NCBI RefSeq assembly: GCF_001677955.1
Contig: NZ_LELA01000081.1
Coordinates: 88,645-152,644, forward strand
Origin: Chryseobacterium sp. BGARF1
GTDB lineage: Bacteria; Bacteroidota; Bacteroidia; Flavobacteriales; Weeksellaceae
Length of the DNA stretch: 64,000 nucleotides
Reading direction: 5' to 3'
Under the pieces are notes generated by a model. It worked only from the letters and a program-made list of their open reading frames with translations, was not told the origin of the DNA and did no database searches. Below, piece after piece: positions 52,522-61,864 of the stretch (positions within the stretch are counted from its first letter, which is position 1; each line of letters opens with the position of its first letter). A program made the translations under genes and the position numbers.

Positions 52522-53427
52522 ATGAATAAACTTGCATTTGTAATTCCCTATTATAAAATTGATTTTTTTGAAGAAACTTTAAAATCATTAGAAGAGCAAA
52601 CTAACAAAAATTTTACTGTTTATGTAGGTAATGATAATAGCCCTAACGATCCTTTTAACATAATAGAAAAATACAGCAGTTTAAACATCACCTACAAAGT
52701 CTTCGAAACCAATTTAGGAGCTATAGATTTAGAAGGGCAATGGATAAGATGTATCGATCTATCTAAAGACGAAGAATGGATATGTATTTTGGGAGATGAC
52801 GATTGCCCAAAAAAGAATTTTGTAGAAGAGTTTTATAAAATTTTACCTGTTGTTGACGAAAAAAACATCAATGTTATTAAAACGGCAATAACTTCAATAG
52901 ATTCAAATTCTAAATTAAGAGGTGCTGATCTAGTTCACCCGGAATACGACACCTCAATAAATACGTTTTGGCGAGACCGAAATAAACAAACACACACAAG
53001 TATAAGTGAAAATATATTCAGAAGAAGTTCTTATGAAAAAATTGGTTTCAGGGGATTCCCTTTAGCATGGGGAACTCCTTTAGTAGCTTGGATCGATTAT
53101 TCTGAAGGTGGATTAATTTATGGCTTAAATTCTACTCAAATGTCTGTAAGATCTTCAGAAATCAACCTCAGCAGAGTAGATTCTTTCAAAGATCAGAAAC
53201 AAGTGGGTGAAGCTATGGTTTATGAAGTTATTTTTTCAGATTATCATGATAAATTCAGTGACTCACAACGCTTATTTTTAATCAAAAAATACCATGCCGT
53301 ACTTCACTATTACCAACTTAAAAACAAGTTGCCATCATCAATCTTCACGCTTTACTGTAAATATGGAGGCATACAAGGACCGTTTTTTTATATTTTACGA
53401 GAATTAAAATGGAAATTCACCAAATAA
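52522..53427 (+). CDS. Glycosyltransferase family 2, paralogue of the one at 45447
   Basis: A 301-residue GT-A transferase. KLAFVIPYYKIDFFEETLKS, YVGNDNSPNDP and GDDD (91-94) align without gaps with the protein at 45447-46325, and the SISENIFR ... FPLAWGTPLVAWIDYSEGG block is shared as well. The pair probably arose by duplication and divergence and would add similar sugars at different steps. It is the last plus-strand gene before the inverted asnB. Confidence 0.86.
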   Translation: MNKLAFVIPYYKIDFFEETLKSLEEQTNKNFTVYVGNDNSPNDPFNIIEKYSSLNITYKVFETNLGAIDLEGQWIRCIDLSKDEEWICILGDDDCPKKNFVEEFYKILPVVDEKNINVIKTAITSIDSNSKLRGADLVHPEYDTSINTFWRDRNKQTHTSISENIFRRSSYEKIGFRGFPLAWGTPLVAWIDYSEGGLIYGLNSTQMSVRSSEINLSRVDSFKDQKQVGEAMVYEVIFSDYHDKFSDSQRLFLIKKYHAVLHYYQLKNKLPSSIFTLYCKYGGIQGPFFYILRELKWKFTK

Positions 53428-53430
53428 ATT

Positions 53431-55254
53431 TCAGACATGTTCTTCCATCCAAATTCCCAATATCAAAAGAGACCAATGCTTATAATTGTAACGTAATTGC
53501 TTCTGAACTACATCAAAATCTAATTTTGTAAAAACTTTTGAGGAAGGATTTCTTAAAATCTTTGATGAAAGTTCTTCCATAGCCGGAATTTTCAGCCACT
53601 TTTCTACAGGTGCGCCAAATCCTTGTTTTCGTTTATTTAAAATATTATCTGTAAGTAATTCTCCAAAAGCTTTTCTCAGAATAATTTTGGTCTTTTCGGT
53701 ATTCACTTTATATTTCGCGGGAAGAGCAGAGCAAAATTCTACCAAATCTTTATCTAAAAAAGGAGTTCTCAGCTCAATAGAATGCATCATCGCAATTCGA
53801 TCGTCTTTTACCATATAATCTCCCGGAATAATATTAGTAAGATCCATTTTCATAGGAGTATTCAGGTCTTTTTTATCTAAAGTAAAATGATATAAATGTT
53901 CATATTCTACATTTGATTTTAAAAGTACAGCGGTTTCCTTTTTGCTAAAATTACTGTGTACTTTTTCTTTTTGGTAAGCCACAATATCCGGAAACTTTGC
54001 TCTGAAAACTTTATCCAGAAAATAATCTTGTCCTTTTCTAAAACCTGCTTTTTCGCTTACCGCAGATCCTATTTTATAAAAAGTTAATAATCTGGGATTT
54101 GCACTTCCCTTATCCAGAATTTCTTTTTCTTTCTGATACCATTTGTATCCGCCAAAAAGCTCATCACCTGCATTTCCGGTGATTACAACCGTCATATTTT
54201 TTGCAGCTTCTTTACAAATGGTATAGGTTGCCAAAATTGCAGTATCTGCAAGTGGCTCATCTAGCTTCTTTATAACCTCTAGTAATAACTCAGGAATTTC
54301 TTCATCTTTCAGAGATACTTCTTTGTGATGAGTATTGTATTTTTGGGAAATGCTTCTTGCTTCTGGCATTTCGTTCCATTCACCTTCATATTCAAATCCT
54401 AATGTGGTAAGATTTAAATGATATTTGGAAGACAGCGCAACCAAAGTTCCCGAATCTAATCCGCCGCTTAAAAAAGCACCTACCTTAACGTCAGCAATCA
54501 GTTGTTTTTTAACCGATTTTTCTACCAGACTTCTAAATTTTTGTACAGCCTCTTCTTCTGAAATATTTAATTCTTTTTCGGGTAAATTCCAATATTGAGA
54601 AATTTTAACCTCCCCGTTTTTATAAATTAATTGCGAAGCCGGTGGCAAAACTTTAATATTTTTATAAATACTTTGATGACTATTTATGTATGAATGGCGT
54701 AAAAAATGAGAAACAGCTTCATCATTTAGCTCATTATTTACTAAGCCTGTTGCCAAAATAGCCTTAATCTCCGATGCAAAAATAAATTCACCGTTTTTTC
54801 CTGTGGCAAAATAAAATGGTTTTTCGCCAAAACGATCTCTTACACAGAATAATTGTTGTTTTTCTTCATCCCAAATTGCCGCAGAAAACATTCCGTTTAA
54901 ATGTTTGGGAAGTTCAGAACTATATTTTTGATATAATGAAAGAATAACTTCTGTATCTGTATTACTTTTAAAAGGATACTCAGGCATCTCTTTTTTTAAA
55001 TCACGGTAGCCATAAATTTCTCCGTTGAAAACAATACATTCATTTTTCGTATCAGAGTACATTGGCTGATGCCCGTCTTTTGAAAGATCAACAATCGCTA
55101 AACGTCTGAAACCTAAAAAACAGTTTTGAAAATATTCTTGACCTTCATCATCCGGACCGCGATGAATCATAGAATCTGTCATATTTTTCAGACTTCTTTT
55201 ATAAAAATCATCGTTTAAAATATTTTTTTTTACAATACCTGCAATTCCGCACAT
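53431..55254 (-). CDS. asnB: Asparagine synthase (glutamine-hydrolysing), possible sugar amidotransferase
   Basis: A 607-residue two-domain enzyme. The N-terminal class II glutaminase has the nucleophile C2 in MCGIAGIV, then RGPDDEGQ and FNGEIYGYRDL. The C-terminal synthetase has the PPi loop AFLSGGLDSGTLVAL. It could make asparagine. In polysaccharide loci, however, AsnB-like proteins often amidate uronic acids, and ugd supplies one here. It runs against the surrounding genes and has its own -7 box, so it may have entered separately. Confidence 0.9.
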   Translation of the reverse strand: MCGIAGIVKKNILNDDFYKRSLKNMTDSMIHRGPDDEGQEYFQNCFLGFRRLAIVDLSKDGHQPMYSDTKNECIVFNGEIYGYRDLKKEMPEYPFKSNTDTEVILSLYQKYSSELPKHLNGMFSAAIWDEEKQQLFCVRDRFGEKPFYFATGKNGEFIFASEIKAILATGLVNNELNDEAVSHFLRHSYINSHQSIYKNIKVLPPASQLIYKNGEVKISQYWNLPEKELNISEEEAVQKFRSLVEKSVKKQLIADVKVGAFLSGGLDSGTLVALSSKYHLNLTTLGFEYEGEWNEMPEARSISQKYNTHHKEVSLKDEEIPELLLEVIKKLDEPLADTAILATYTICKEAAKNMTVVITGNAGDELFGGYKWYQKEKEILDKGSANPRLLTFYKIGSAVSEKAGFRKGQDYFLDKVFRAKFPDIVAYQKEKVHSNFSKKETAVLLKSNVEYEHLYHFTLDKKDLNTPMKMDLTNIIPGDYMVKDDRIAMMHSIELRTPFLDKDLVEFCSALPAKYKVNTEKTKIILRKAFGELLTDNILNKRKQGFGAPVEKWLKIPAMEELSSKILRNPSSKVFTKLDFDVVQKQLRYNYKHWSLLILGIWMEEHV

Positions 55255-55271
55255 AGATCATTAATATATGA

Positions 55272-55279
55272 CAAATTTA
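55272..55279 (-). promoter_or_regulatory. -7 promoter box of asnB
   Basis: On the minus strand TAAATTTG matches TAnnTTTG, 17 nt before the asnB start codon. No clear -33 element is visible at the expected distance. Confidence 0.45.
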
Positions 55280-55384
55280 AAACTTATTTATGGAAGATTT
55301 GTGAGATTCAAAGTTTTACACAAGTTCAGACCTTAAAATTTTTAAATCAGTTTAATAGAATTAATTTCAGATATTTGCAACGAT

Positions 55385-56401
55385 ATGCAAGAACAACCTC
55401 TGATTTCTATTATTACAACGTATTATAACTCTGTACAGTTAGGCGATTTTGTAAAGTCATCTATGAAATGTCTGCAAAACCAAACCTACCAAAATATAGA
55501 ATTAATCTGTGTAAATGATGGTTCTACAGATTCTACATTAGAAGATTTAGAATATTTCGCAAAACAAGATTCTAGGATTAAAATTTACACAAAAGAAAAT
55601 CAGAAATACGCTCAATATTCCAAAGCATACGGACAGGAAAAAGCTTTAGGAGAATTTATATTTCTTTTTGACCATGATGACCTCATTGACTTTGATACGA
55701 TTGAAAAATGCTACCAAACATTTCTAGCTCACCCTGAACTTGATATTGTAACTCCTATTGTTATTACTAAATTCACTGACGGTAACATAAAAAACATTCA
55801 CAACATTTATTCAGAAAATACTTTAAATAAAGAATTTGAGTACAAGCAATTTTCAGGTAAACAGTTGATAAAAGATACCGTCGGTAAATATGACATTCAC
55901 ATTCGCGGACTTTATAAATCTTTTGTTTTTAAGTCACATTCTTTTAATTTTACAGAGCCTCTTTTAAATGCAGATGAAATTGTAGAGAGATTAATTCTAG
56001 AAGAAGCAACACTCGTTGGAAGCTGTGATGCAGTTTATACTCATTACATTCATCCTGATTCATCAGCCAAATTGCTTTCACTAAAGAAAATAGATATTAC
56101 CCGAACAGATTATTTGCTGCGAAGAATTTTTAAAGAAAAAGGAATTTATGAACCTCGAAAATCAATTTTTGAATTTGTAGCTTATAAAAACCTGGTAAAT
56201 GCTATTAAAATCTTTCATCATTTCGCTAAAAAAATGAGCTCTGAAGAAAAATCAGCGCAGAAAAAAAGGCTTTTAGAATCTTATATTGAGCTCGATAAAG
56301 AAACCGTAAAATCACAATTCAGCGGAATAAGTAAACTTTACAATTCACTTTTATTGTCAAATTTTTCTTTAATGCTTTGGTTCTATAAATTTAAAAACTA
56401 A
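55385..56401 (+). CDS. Glycosyltransferase family 2
   Basis: A 338-residue transferase. LISIITTYYNSVQLGDFVKSS and LICVNDGSTDSTLEDL form the donor-binding half; FLFDHDD near residue 97 is the metal site. The central part (IRGLYKSFVFKSHSF, LNADEIVERLILEE) and the lysine-rich C-terminus are specific and not recognised. It is divergent from asnB and convergent with the next glycosyltransferase, with only 2 nt between the stops. Confidence 0.87.
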   Translation: MQEQPLISIITTYYNSVQLGDFVKSSMKCLQNQTYQNIELICVNDGSTDSTLEDLEYFAKQDSRIKIYTKENQKYAQYSKAYGQEKALGEFIFLFDHDDLIDFDTIEKCYQTFLAHPELDIVTPIVITKFTDGNIKNIHNIYSENTLNKEFEYKQFSGKQLIKDTVGKYDIHIRGLYKSFVFKSHSFNFTEPLLNADEIVERLILEEATLVGSCDAVYTHYIHPDSSAKLLSLKKIDITRTDYLLRRIFKEKGIYEPRKSIFEFVAYKNLVNAIKIFHHFAKKMSSEEKSAQKKRLLESYIELDKETVKSQFSGISKLYNSLLLSNFSLMLWFYKFKN

Positions 56402-56403
56402 AA

Positions 56404-57411
56404 TTATCGTTCAAACCTCCAGATAAATAATTTTGCAGCAAAATGCGCTGGAATATTTTGAAAGAAATTCTTCTTTTTAAGGCTAACAGAAAAATCTGAA
56501 TTAAAATAATCAGACAAGTTCAATCTCGCAAGAGTCTGCATTCTTGAAATATTTGTTTTCAGATACTCTTTATCTTTCAGAGCTTTCCATTGCATGATAA
56601 GCACCATCTCTTTGAATAGGATAATTTTCTTTTTGATTAGTTTTCTCAAAGCTTCATTTTTTTCTTCATGATAAGCTTGAGTAAAGTGCTCCAAAATGGT
56701 TAAAAAATTCTCGAAATTTTTCTTCGTTCTATTAAAAATTACAGATTCTCCGTGTAAATAATACAGATAAGTAATATCATCAATAACTGCTAAAGTATCG
56801 GTTTTTAAAAGAAGATGAAAAAACCATAATTCATCCTGAGCAAATAATCCCGGTACAAAATAAATTTGATTATTAACAATAAAATCTCTTTTGATTAATT
56901 TATTCCACGAAGAAGAGGGAAAGCTACCATTGCTGTACGCAGAGAAAATATCTAACCTTTCGTTGTAATATTTTTTATCTGCAGTGGTAGGAAAACCGAA
57001 ATCTTTCGTCGTATTATCAAACGTGTTAATCCATCGGTTTTGCGCTATCGTTATTTGTGCATCAGTTGTTAAAGCATTATTAACCAGCAATTCGATACAA
57101 TCTTCTGTAATCTCATCATCGCTGTCTAAAAAATAGATGTATTCACCTTTAGAAAGTTTAATTCCTGTATTTCTTACTACCGAAAGTCCTGAATTTTTTT
57201 CATGTTCATAGATTTCAACATTGAGATTAGGATTTTCTTGAACAAATTTTTCGATAATAGTCATACTTTCATCAGGAGTACAGTCGTTAACCAGAATAAT
57301 TTCAAAATTTTTATAGGTTTGATTTTTTACAGATTCCAAACAACGAAGAATATATTTCTCACATTTAAAGACGGGAATATTAATACTGATTAAAGGCTGA
57401 TTGGTACTCAT
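56404..57411 (-). CDS. Glycosyltransferase family 2, minus strand
   Basis: A 335-residue GT-A transferase: PLISINIPVFKCEKYILRCLESV, ILVNDCTPDESMTI, and YFLDSDDEITEDCIELLV with the DxD site. The tail from ~210 includes a lysine-rich region (RKLIKKKIILFKEMVLIM). A TTG codon stands before the ATG, which I take as start (57411). Two nucleotides separate its stop from that of the plus-strand neighbour, and no terminator is seen between them. It is the second gene in the locus with reversed direction, after asnB. Confidence 0.86.
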   Translation of the reverse strand: MSTNQPLISINIPVFKCEKYILRCLESVKNQTYKNFEIILVNDCTPDESMTIIEKFVQENPNLNVEIYEHEKNSGLSVVRNTGIKLSKGEYIYFLDSDDEITEDCIELLVNNALTTDAQITIAQNRWINTFDNTTKDFGFPTTADKKYYNERLDIFSAYSNGSFPSSSWNKLIKRDFIVNNQIYFVPGLFAQDELWFFHLLLKTDTLAVIDDITYLYYLHGESVIFNRTKKNFENFLTILEHFTQAYHEEKNEALRKLIKKKIILFKEMVLIMQWKALKDKEYLKTNISRMQTLARLNLSDYFNSDFSVSLKKKNFFQNIPAHFAAKLFIWRFER

Positions 57412-57457
57412 CAAATTGTTTTGCTATTAATTATTACAAAATTAAAAGAATATTTAA

Positions 57458-57465
57458 TACTTTTG
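57458..57465 (+). promoter_or_regulatory. -7 promoter box of the hexapeptide acyltransferase gene
   Basis: TACTTTTG fits TAnnTTTG, 15 nt before the start codon, in the divergent gap after the minus-strand glycosyltransferase. Confidence 0.45.
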
Positions 57466-57480
57466 GATAAAACATTTTAG

Positions 57481-58044
57481 ATGAAAAAGGTTTTAGGTTT
57501 ATGTTTTATAAAATTGAAAAATTTTGCGAATAACTGTATCAATGCAAAAAATCGTGATTTTTTTTTCACCCGTAAAAGTTCCGTTCACCATTCTTTTAAA
57601 TTGGGTTCCGGTAATTTTTTAGATATTTCACCTGATTCAGAATTTCAGTTTGGAAAAAATGTGTTTATCAACCAAAACAACTTTATTACCATAAAACCTA
57701 ATGCTAAACTTAGCATCGGAGAAGGAACTTATATTACAAGAGCTACAATCTCCTGTCTTGGGGAAATTGAAATTGGAGAAAATTGCATTCTTGGGGAAGG
57801 CATGAAGATTTTTGATCACAACCACCAATATACAAAACAACCATTCTCTGTTTCAAAAACAGATTTTAATATTGGAAAGGTGAAATTAGGAAATAATGTC
57901 TGGACCGGAGCCAATGTTACTATTCTAAAAGATGTCACTATTGGCAACAATGTTATTTTGGGGGCGGGATGTGTAATTTATAAGGATGTACCTTCGGATT
58001 CAATTATCATTAATAAGCAAGATCAACAACTAATATCTCTATAA
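57481..58044 (+). CDS. Hexapeptide-repeat acyltransferase
   Basis: A 187-residue protein of the left-handed beta-helix kind. Hexapeptide turns run through residues ~60-175 (for example IGEGTYITRATISCLGEIEIGENCILGEG and VKLGNNVWTGANVTILKDVTIGNNVILGAGCVI). The histidine of DHNHQY near residue 119 is the probable catalytic base. Such enzymes acetylate sugars from acetyl-CoA in the cytoplasm, as in WbbJ or Maa/NodL types. The first ~25 residues are hydrophobic or basic and outside the helix. Confidence 0.88.
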   Translation: MKKVLGLCFIKLKNFANNCINAKNRDFFFTRKSSVHHSFKLGSGNFLDISPDSEFQFGKNVFINQNNFITIKPNAKLSIGEGTYITRATISCLGEIEIGENCILGEGMKIFDHNHQYTKQPFSVSKTDFNIGKVKLGNNVWTGANVTILKDVTIGNNVILGAGCVIYKDVPSDSIIINKQDQQLISL

Positions 58045-58102
58045 ATTGTAATTTAATAGCATAGAAATATTAATCTTCTTAAACTAAATTTAATCCTATT
58101 TC

Positions 58103-58909
58103 ATGATAAAATTTTCAATTCTCATTGCTCATTATAACAATTACGATTATTTTACAGAATGCTATAAAAGTATTCTTAATCAAACCTATCAGAATTTTGA
58201 AATTGTAATTGTAGATGATTGTTCAAGCGACGATTCTTACCAAAAAATAGTAAACCTTACAAAAGACAACGCTAGGGTAAAAATTTTCAGGAACGAAGAA
58301 AACAAAGGGGTTGGATACACAAAAAGAAGATGTGCAGAAATGGCATCCGGAGAAATCTGTGGATTTGTAGATCCCGATGATGCTATTACCGAAAATGCTT
58401 TACAAATAAGTATAGAAAATCACACAAAAGATAATGTTGTAACTTATTCTAAATTTCATTTGTGCGATAGTACACTAAAGCCTATACGTATTTTTCAACA
58501 TTCGCGCGCTGTGAAAAACGGGAAGAAAGATTTTTTTAATATTTTCTTAGAAGCGAATCATTTTTTCACATTTAAGAAAGAAGCGTATAATAAAACAGTT
58601 GGGATTAACCCAGAACTCACTTCAGCAGTTGATCAGGATTTATATCTAAAGCTTTATGAAGTGGGAAATTTTCATTTCATAGGTACACCGCTTTATTATT
58701 ACCGCTTACATGAGAAAGGGGTTTCACAAGAGTCTTCAAAGAAAGACAAGCTTAATAATAACTGGCATCAGGTAATTCTAGATACCACAAAGCGAAGAAA
58801 TATAGAATATCTCTACAATAAAAAAATTAATCAGATCGATAACCTTCCAGAATTTTTGAAAGTAAAACAAAACAATCTTATCACAAAAATTCTCAGAAAG
58901 TTTTTGTAG
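58103..58909 (+). CDS. Glycosyltransferase family 2
   Basis: A 268-residue transferase with FSILIAHYNNYDYFTECYKSI, IVIVDDCSSDDSYQ and CGFVDPDD near residue 93 (DxD site). An RLHEKGVSQES segment near residue 211 is typical of GT2 members that add rhamnose or galactose-type sugars, but the specificity is unknown. It is 58 nt after the hexapeptide acyltransferase and ends in a strong bidirectional terminator. Confidence 0.87.
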   Translation: MIKFSILIAHYNNYDYFTECYKSILNQTYQNFEIVIVDDCSSDDSYQKIVNLTKDNARVKIFRNEENKGVGYTKRRCAEMASGEICGFVDPDDAITENALQISIENHTKDNVVTYSKFHLCDSTLKPIRIFQHSRAVKNGKKDFFNIFLEANHFFTFKKEAYNKTVGINPELTSAVDQDLYLKLYEVGNFHFIGTPLYYYRLHEKGVSQESSKKDKLNNNWHQVILDTTKRRNIEYLYNKKINQIDNLPEFLKVKQNNLITKILRKFL

Positions 58910-58912
58910 ACT

Positions 58913-58942
58913 AAAAAACCACAGAATAATCTGTGGTTTTTA
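58913..58942. terminator. Bidirectional terminator between convergent genes
   Basis: AAAACCACAGA (58915-58925) pairs with TCTGTGGTTTT (58930-58940) around a 4-nt loop, flanked by A and T runs. It ends the plus-strand glycosyltransferase unit and the minus-strand methyltransferase gene. Confidence 0.9.
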
Positions 58943-58943
58943 T

Positions 58944-59720
58944 TTATTTTTTTATAATAACTCCGGCATATTTACCATCAAATTCAATAATATATGGTTT
59001 GTGATTATTTTGTTCACAATAATCTTTAAAAGCAGCATTATCTCCTACATCATCACTCATAAAAATGCCTCCATTTCTCAATCTATCCCATAGAATCTTG
59101 TAAGCCCACATTCTTCCATCATAGGTTTTATCGCTGTCATAATGTACTACATCAAAAGTTTTTGTTTTTTCAAAAATTTTAGGAAGAGATTCTTTATCTG
59201 CAAAACGGTAAAGATCCCAATTGCTTTTATATTTTTCAGGAATTACGCATCCTACAAAATCTTCACTTTGATTTTGAAGAATATAAGGCATGTCTGAACT
59301 GTAAAGGGTGCCATTTCTGGAAACTAAAGATGCTAAAGCGGCAAAAGAAGACCAGCCATACGCGACTCCGGTCTCAATAGAACTTTGCGCCTTCGCAAAT
59401 TCGTTGATGTAATAAATAACACTTAAAGAGCCTGCTCCGCCCATTTTAACAGGTGTTTTTTCCTGTATCTTTAATGCATTTTGATATTCTTGAGGAAAAA
59501 TATTCTCAAAAGGAACGAAACTTATTTTCAATACATTTTCTATAAAATCCTTTTCAGAAACAGCAATGCTTTGGCACCATTGTTCCGCTTCTTCTTTTCC
59601 TCGTAAACCAGATGAACGGTTGAATATATTTTTCCATATCTTTCGTCTTAGTTCGGGATAAAGATCTGGGCGTTTAAGATAAGCGACAAATGTGCTTGTA
59701 ATTTCTGAAACTTTACTCAT
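58944..59720 (-). CDS. Class I SAM-dependent methyltransferase
   Basis: A 258-residue enzyme. SIETGVAYGWSSFAALASLV carries the SAM-binding glycine loop (normally ETGTGxG), followed by GTLYSSDMPY and FDVVHYDSDKTYDGRMWAYKIL. GGIFMSDDVGDN is the late acidic motif of the Methyltransf_24 group, whose members include sugar O-methyltransferases. The frame extends ten codons further up to 59750; I chose the second ATG (MSKVSEITSTF). It is a single minus-strand gene, divergent from the GT4 gene. Confidence 0.83.
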   Translation of the reverse strand: MSKVSEITSTFVAYLKRPDLYPELRRKIWKNIFNRSSGLRGKEEAEQWCQSIAVSEKDFIENVLKISFVPFENIFPQEYQNALKIQEKTPVKMGGAGSLSVIYYINEFAKAQSSIETGVAYGWSSFAALASLVSRNGTLYSSDMPYILQNQSEDFVGCVIPEKYKSNWDLYRFADKESLPKIFEKTKTFDVVHYDSDKTYDGRMWAYKILWDRLRNGGIFMSDDVGDNAAFKDYCEQNNHKPYIIEFDGKYAGVIIKK

Positions 59721-59770
59721 ACAGTTATGTTTTAAGGGGTAAAAATACAAAAGAATTGCACAAACAGTCT

Positions 59771-59778
59771 TATATTTG
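59771..59778 (+). promoter_or_regulatory. -7 promoter box of the last glycosyltransferase operon
   Basis: TATATTTG fits TAnnTTTG exactly, 35 nt before the start of the GT4 gene. It would drive four genes to the window end. Confidence 0.5.
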
Positions 59779-59813
59779 TTTCTTTAAGCATTAATTTTTT
59801 TTAAAATACACAA

Positions 59814-60968
59814 ATGCCTCACAAAATAAAAGTTCTGTTCCGTCATCGCTCCATGGAAATGGGAGGAGTAGAGAGAGTGCTTCTCGATCTGTTGGAGAAT
59901 CTCCCAAGAGATTTGTTTGACATTACTTTTTTTCTAACGATTGATCAAGGGGAACTTAGAAAAAGTATTCCTAAAGACATTGAGCTAATTACTCTTCAAA
60001 AAGGAAGAGAAGATATGAGTGACAACAAGTTTCTCAGAACCTTGCAGCTTATAAAAAGGAATTTAATACTCTCTTTTTATCGAAATAACCCTAAAACATT
60101 ATACCGTAAAATCATTAAAAAAGATTTTGATTTAGAAATTGCTCCTACTTATGCAGAATTTGAGAACATTCTATCAAGCCCTTTGCGTTCAAGAAAAATA
60201 GCATGGTTTCATACCGATGTAGGCTACGATCCTGACCAGAAAAGAGTTTTAAGCAGAATCAATGCACTCAAAAAATTCGATTGGGTAATTTTTGGTTCTA
60301 AGCAAACAAGAGATGTTATTACAGATTTATACCAGATTGAATATCCCAAAAGCTCTGTTATTTACAATTCTATAAAAATAGATGAAGTAAAAATAAAAGC
60401 ATTAGAGTTTCCTGTACATTATGATACACATCCCGTATTTTCATCTATGGGAAGATTGCATAGCCGTAAAAACTATCATACGTTGATGAATGTACACAAA
60501 AGACTTTTAGACGAAGGCTTTCTCCATTCTATTGCAGTAATCGGAGGAGGTTCAGAAATGGAAAATTTACAGAGACAGGCAAAAGAATTAAATGTTCAAA
60601 ATACATTTCTTCTTCTTGACAGCCAGATAAATCCTTATCCTTACATCAAAAATTCTGATTATTTTGTTTTACCTTCAGAGTCTGAATCTTATCCTTTAAC
60701 CATAGGAGAAGTGATGGGATTAAATATTCCGATTGTAAGTACAAACGTAGGTGGAATTCCGGAAATGATTGAGCATGATTTTGACGGCTATCTCGTAGAA
60801 CCAGATGAAAAATCTATTTATGAAGGAATGAAATTATTCCTCACAAACACTAAGTTAACAGAAAGATACAAAAGAAATATGGAGAAATCTGTGGGAAAAT
60901 TTGATAATGAAAAAATTTACAATCAGGTAACCTCTGTTTTTCAGAAACAACATCAACTGAAAGTATGA
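59814..60968 (+). CDS. Glycosyltransferase family 4
   Basis: A 384-residue GT-B fold transferase. The N-terminal domain opens with the GGVERVLLDL acceptor loop. The C-terminal domain has MGRLHSRKNY, AVIGGGSEMENLQRQAKEL and the nucleotide-sugar EX7E motif region SESESYPLTIGE near residue 296. GT4 enzymes are retaining transferases using UDP- or GDP-sugars. It is first in a four-gene unit with 4-nt overlaps. Confidence 0.9.
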   Translation: MPHKIKVLFRHRSMEMGGVERVLLDLLENLPRDLFDITFFLTIDQGELRKSIPKDIELITLQKGREDMSDNKFLRTLQLIKRNLILSFYRNNPKTLYRKIIKKDFDLEIAPTYAEFENILSSPLRSRKIAWFHTDVGYDPDQKRVLSRINALKKFDWVIFGSKQTRDVITDLYQIEYPKSSVIYNSIKIDEVKIKALEFPVHYDTHPVFSSMGRLHSRKNYHTLMNVHKRLLDEGFLHSIAVIGGGSEMENLQRQAKELNVQNTFLLLDSQINPYPYIKNSDYFVLPSESESYPLTIGEVMGLNIPIVSTNVGGIPEMIEHDFDGYLVEPDEKSIYEGMKLFLTNTKLTERYKRNMEKSVGKFDNEKIYNQVTSVFQKQHQLKV

Positions 60969-61864
60969 AAAAACCATTAGTCACTATTCTTACGCCCACT
61001 TATAACAGAGCGCATACTTTACCGAGAGTTTTTGAATCCTTACAGAATCAGACTTTTAAAGATTTTGAATGGCTTGTGATTGATGATGGCTCTACTGACA
61101 AAACTAAAGAACTCGTTGAAGAGTTTCAGAAAATATCTGATTTTAAAATTCGATATTATCATCAGGAAAATCAACATAAGTTTTTAACTTTTTTCCGTGG
61201 AATCGATCTTGCCGAAGGTAAATATTTTTCACCCTTAGATTCTGATGATGCCTTACCAAAAGATTCTATGGAAATTCTTGTCAATACATGGGAGCAGACT
61301 AGCGACAATCAAAATATTGTATTTGTATCAACGCTTTGTGAAGATCAGTTTGGAAATATTGTGGGAGACCATTTTCCACAATCGCCTCTAATTTGTACCA
61401 TTTTTGACATGCGGTATAAATACAAAATAAAAGGGGATAAATGGGGAATGGGAAAAACAGATATTTACAAAAAAATGAAGCTGAATTTTGAGAATCTCTC
61501 AGGAAAAGGCTTTATTCCGGAAGGAGTTTTCCAGTTTCAATTTGATAAGCTTGGTTTTCATTACTGCATTAATGAAGTGACCAGAATATATTTCCGAGAC
61601 AGAGACGACGAGCAGTCACTCGCCAATCAGTTTTATGATAAAAAAAATGCATTTGGGCTTGCCGAAAATTACAAAGCATTCCTCAATACATATCACACAA
61701 AATTATGGAGCAACCCTATTACCATACTTAGAAATATTGGCGGTTATCTTAAATTTTCAGCATCAGACAAAAGAACTTTCAAAAAAACCATTTCTGAACT
61801 GAATTCTTTATCAATAAAAATAGTAACAACGATACTTCACCCATTTTCAAAATTTATTAAATGA
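60965..61864 (+). CDS. Glycosyltransferase family 2
   Basis: A 299-residue transferase: LVTILTPTYNRAHTLPRVFESL, WLVIDDGSTDKTKELV, then FSPLDSDD near residue 92 with the DxD site. The central part (KGDKWGMGKTDIYKKMKLNFENLSGKGFIPEG) is long and unlike the other GT2 proteins here. It overlaps the GT4 gene upstream and the one downstream by 4 nt each, so it belongs to one unit. The sugar is unknown. Confidence 0.88.
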   Translation: MKKPLVTILTPTYNRAHTLPRVFESLQNQTFKDFEWLVIDDGSTDKTKELVEEFQKISDFKIRYYHQENQHKFLTFFRGIDLAEGKYFSPLDSDDALPKDSMEILVNTWEQTSDNQNIVFVSTLCEDQFGNIVGDHFPQSPLICTIFDMRYKYKIKGDKWGMGKTDIYKKMKLNFENLSGKGFIPEGVFQFQFDKLGFHYCINEVTRIYFRDRDDEQSLANQFYDKKNAFGLAENYKAFLNTYHTKLWSNPITILRNIGGYLKFSASDKRTFKKTISELNSLSIKIVTTILHPFSKFIK

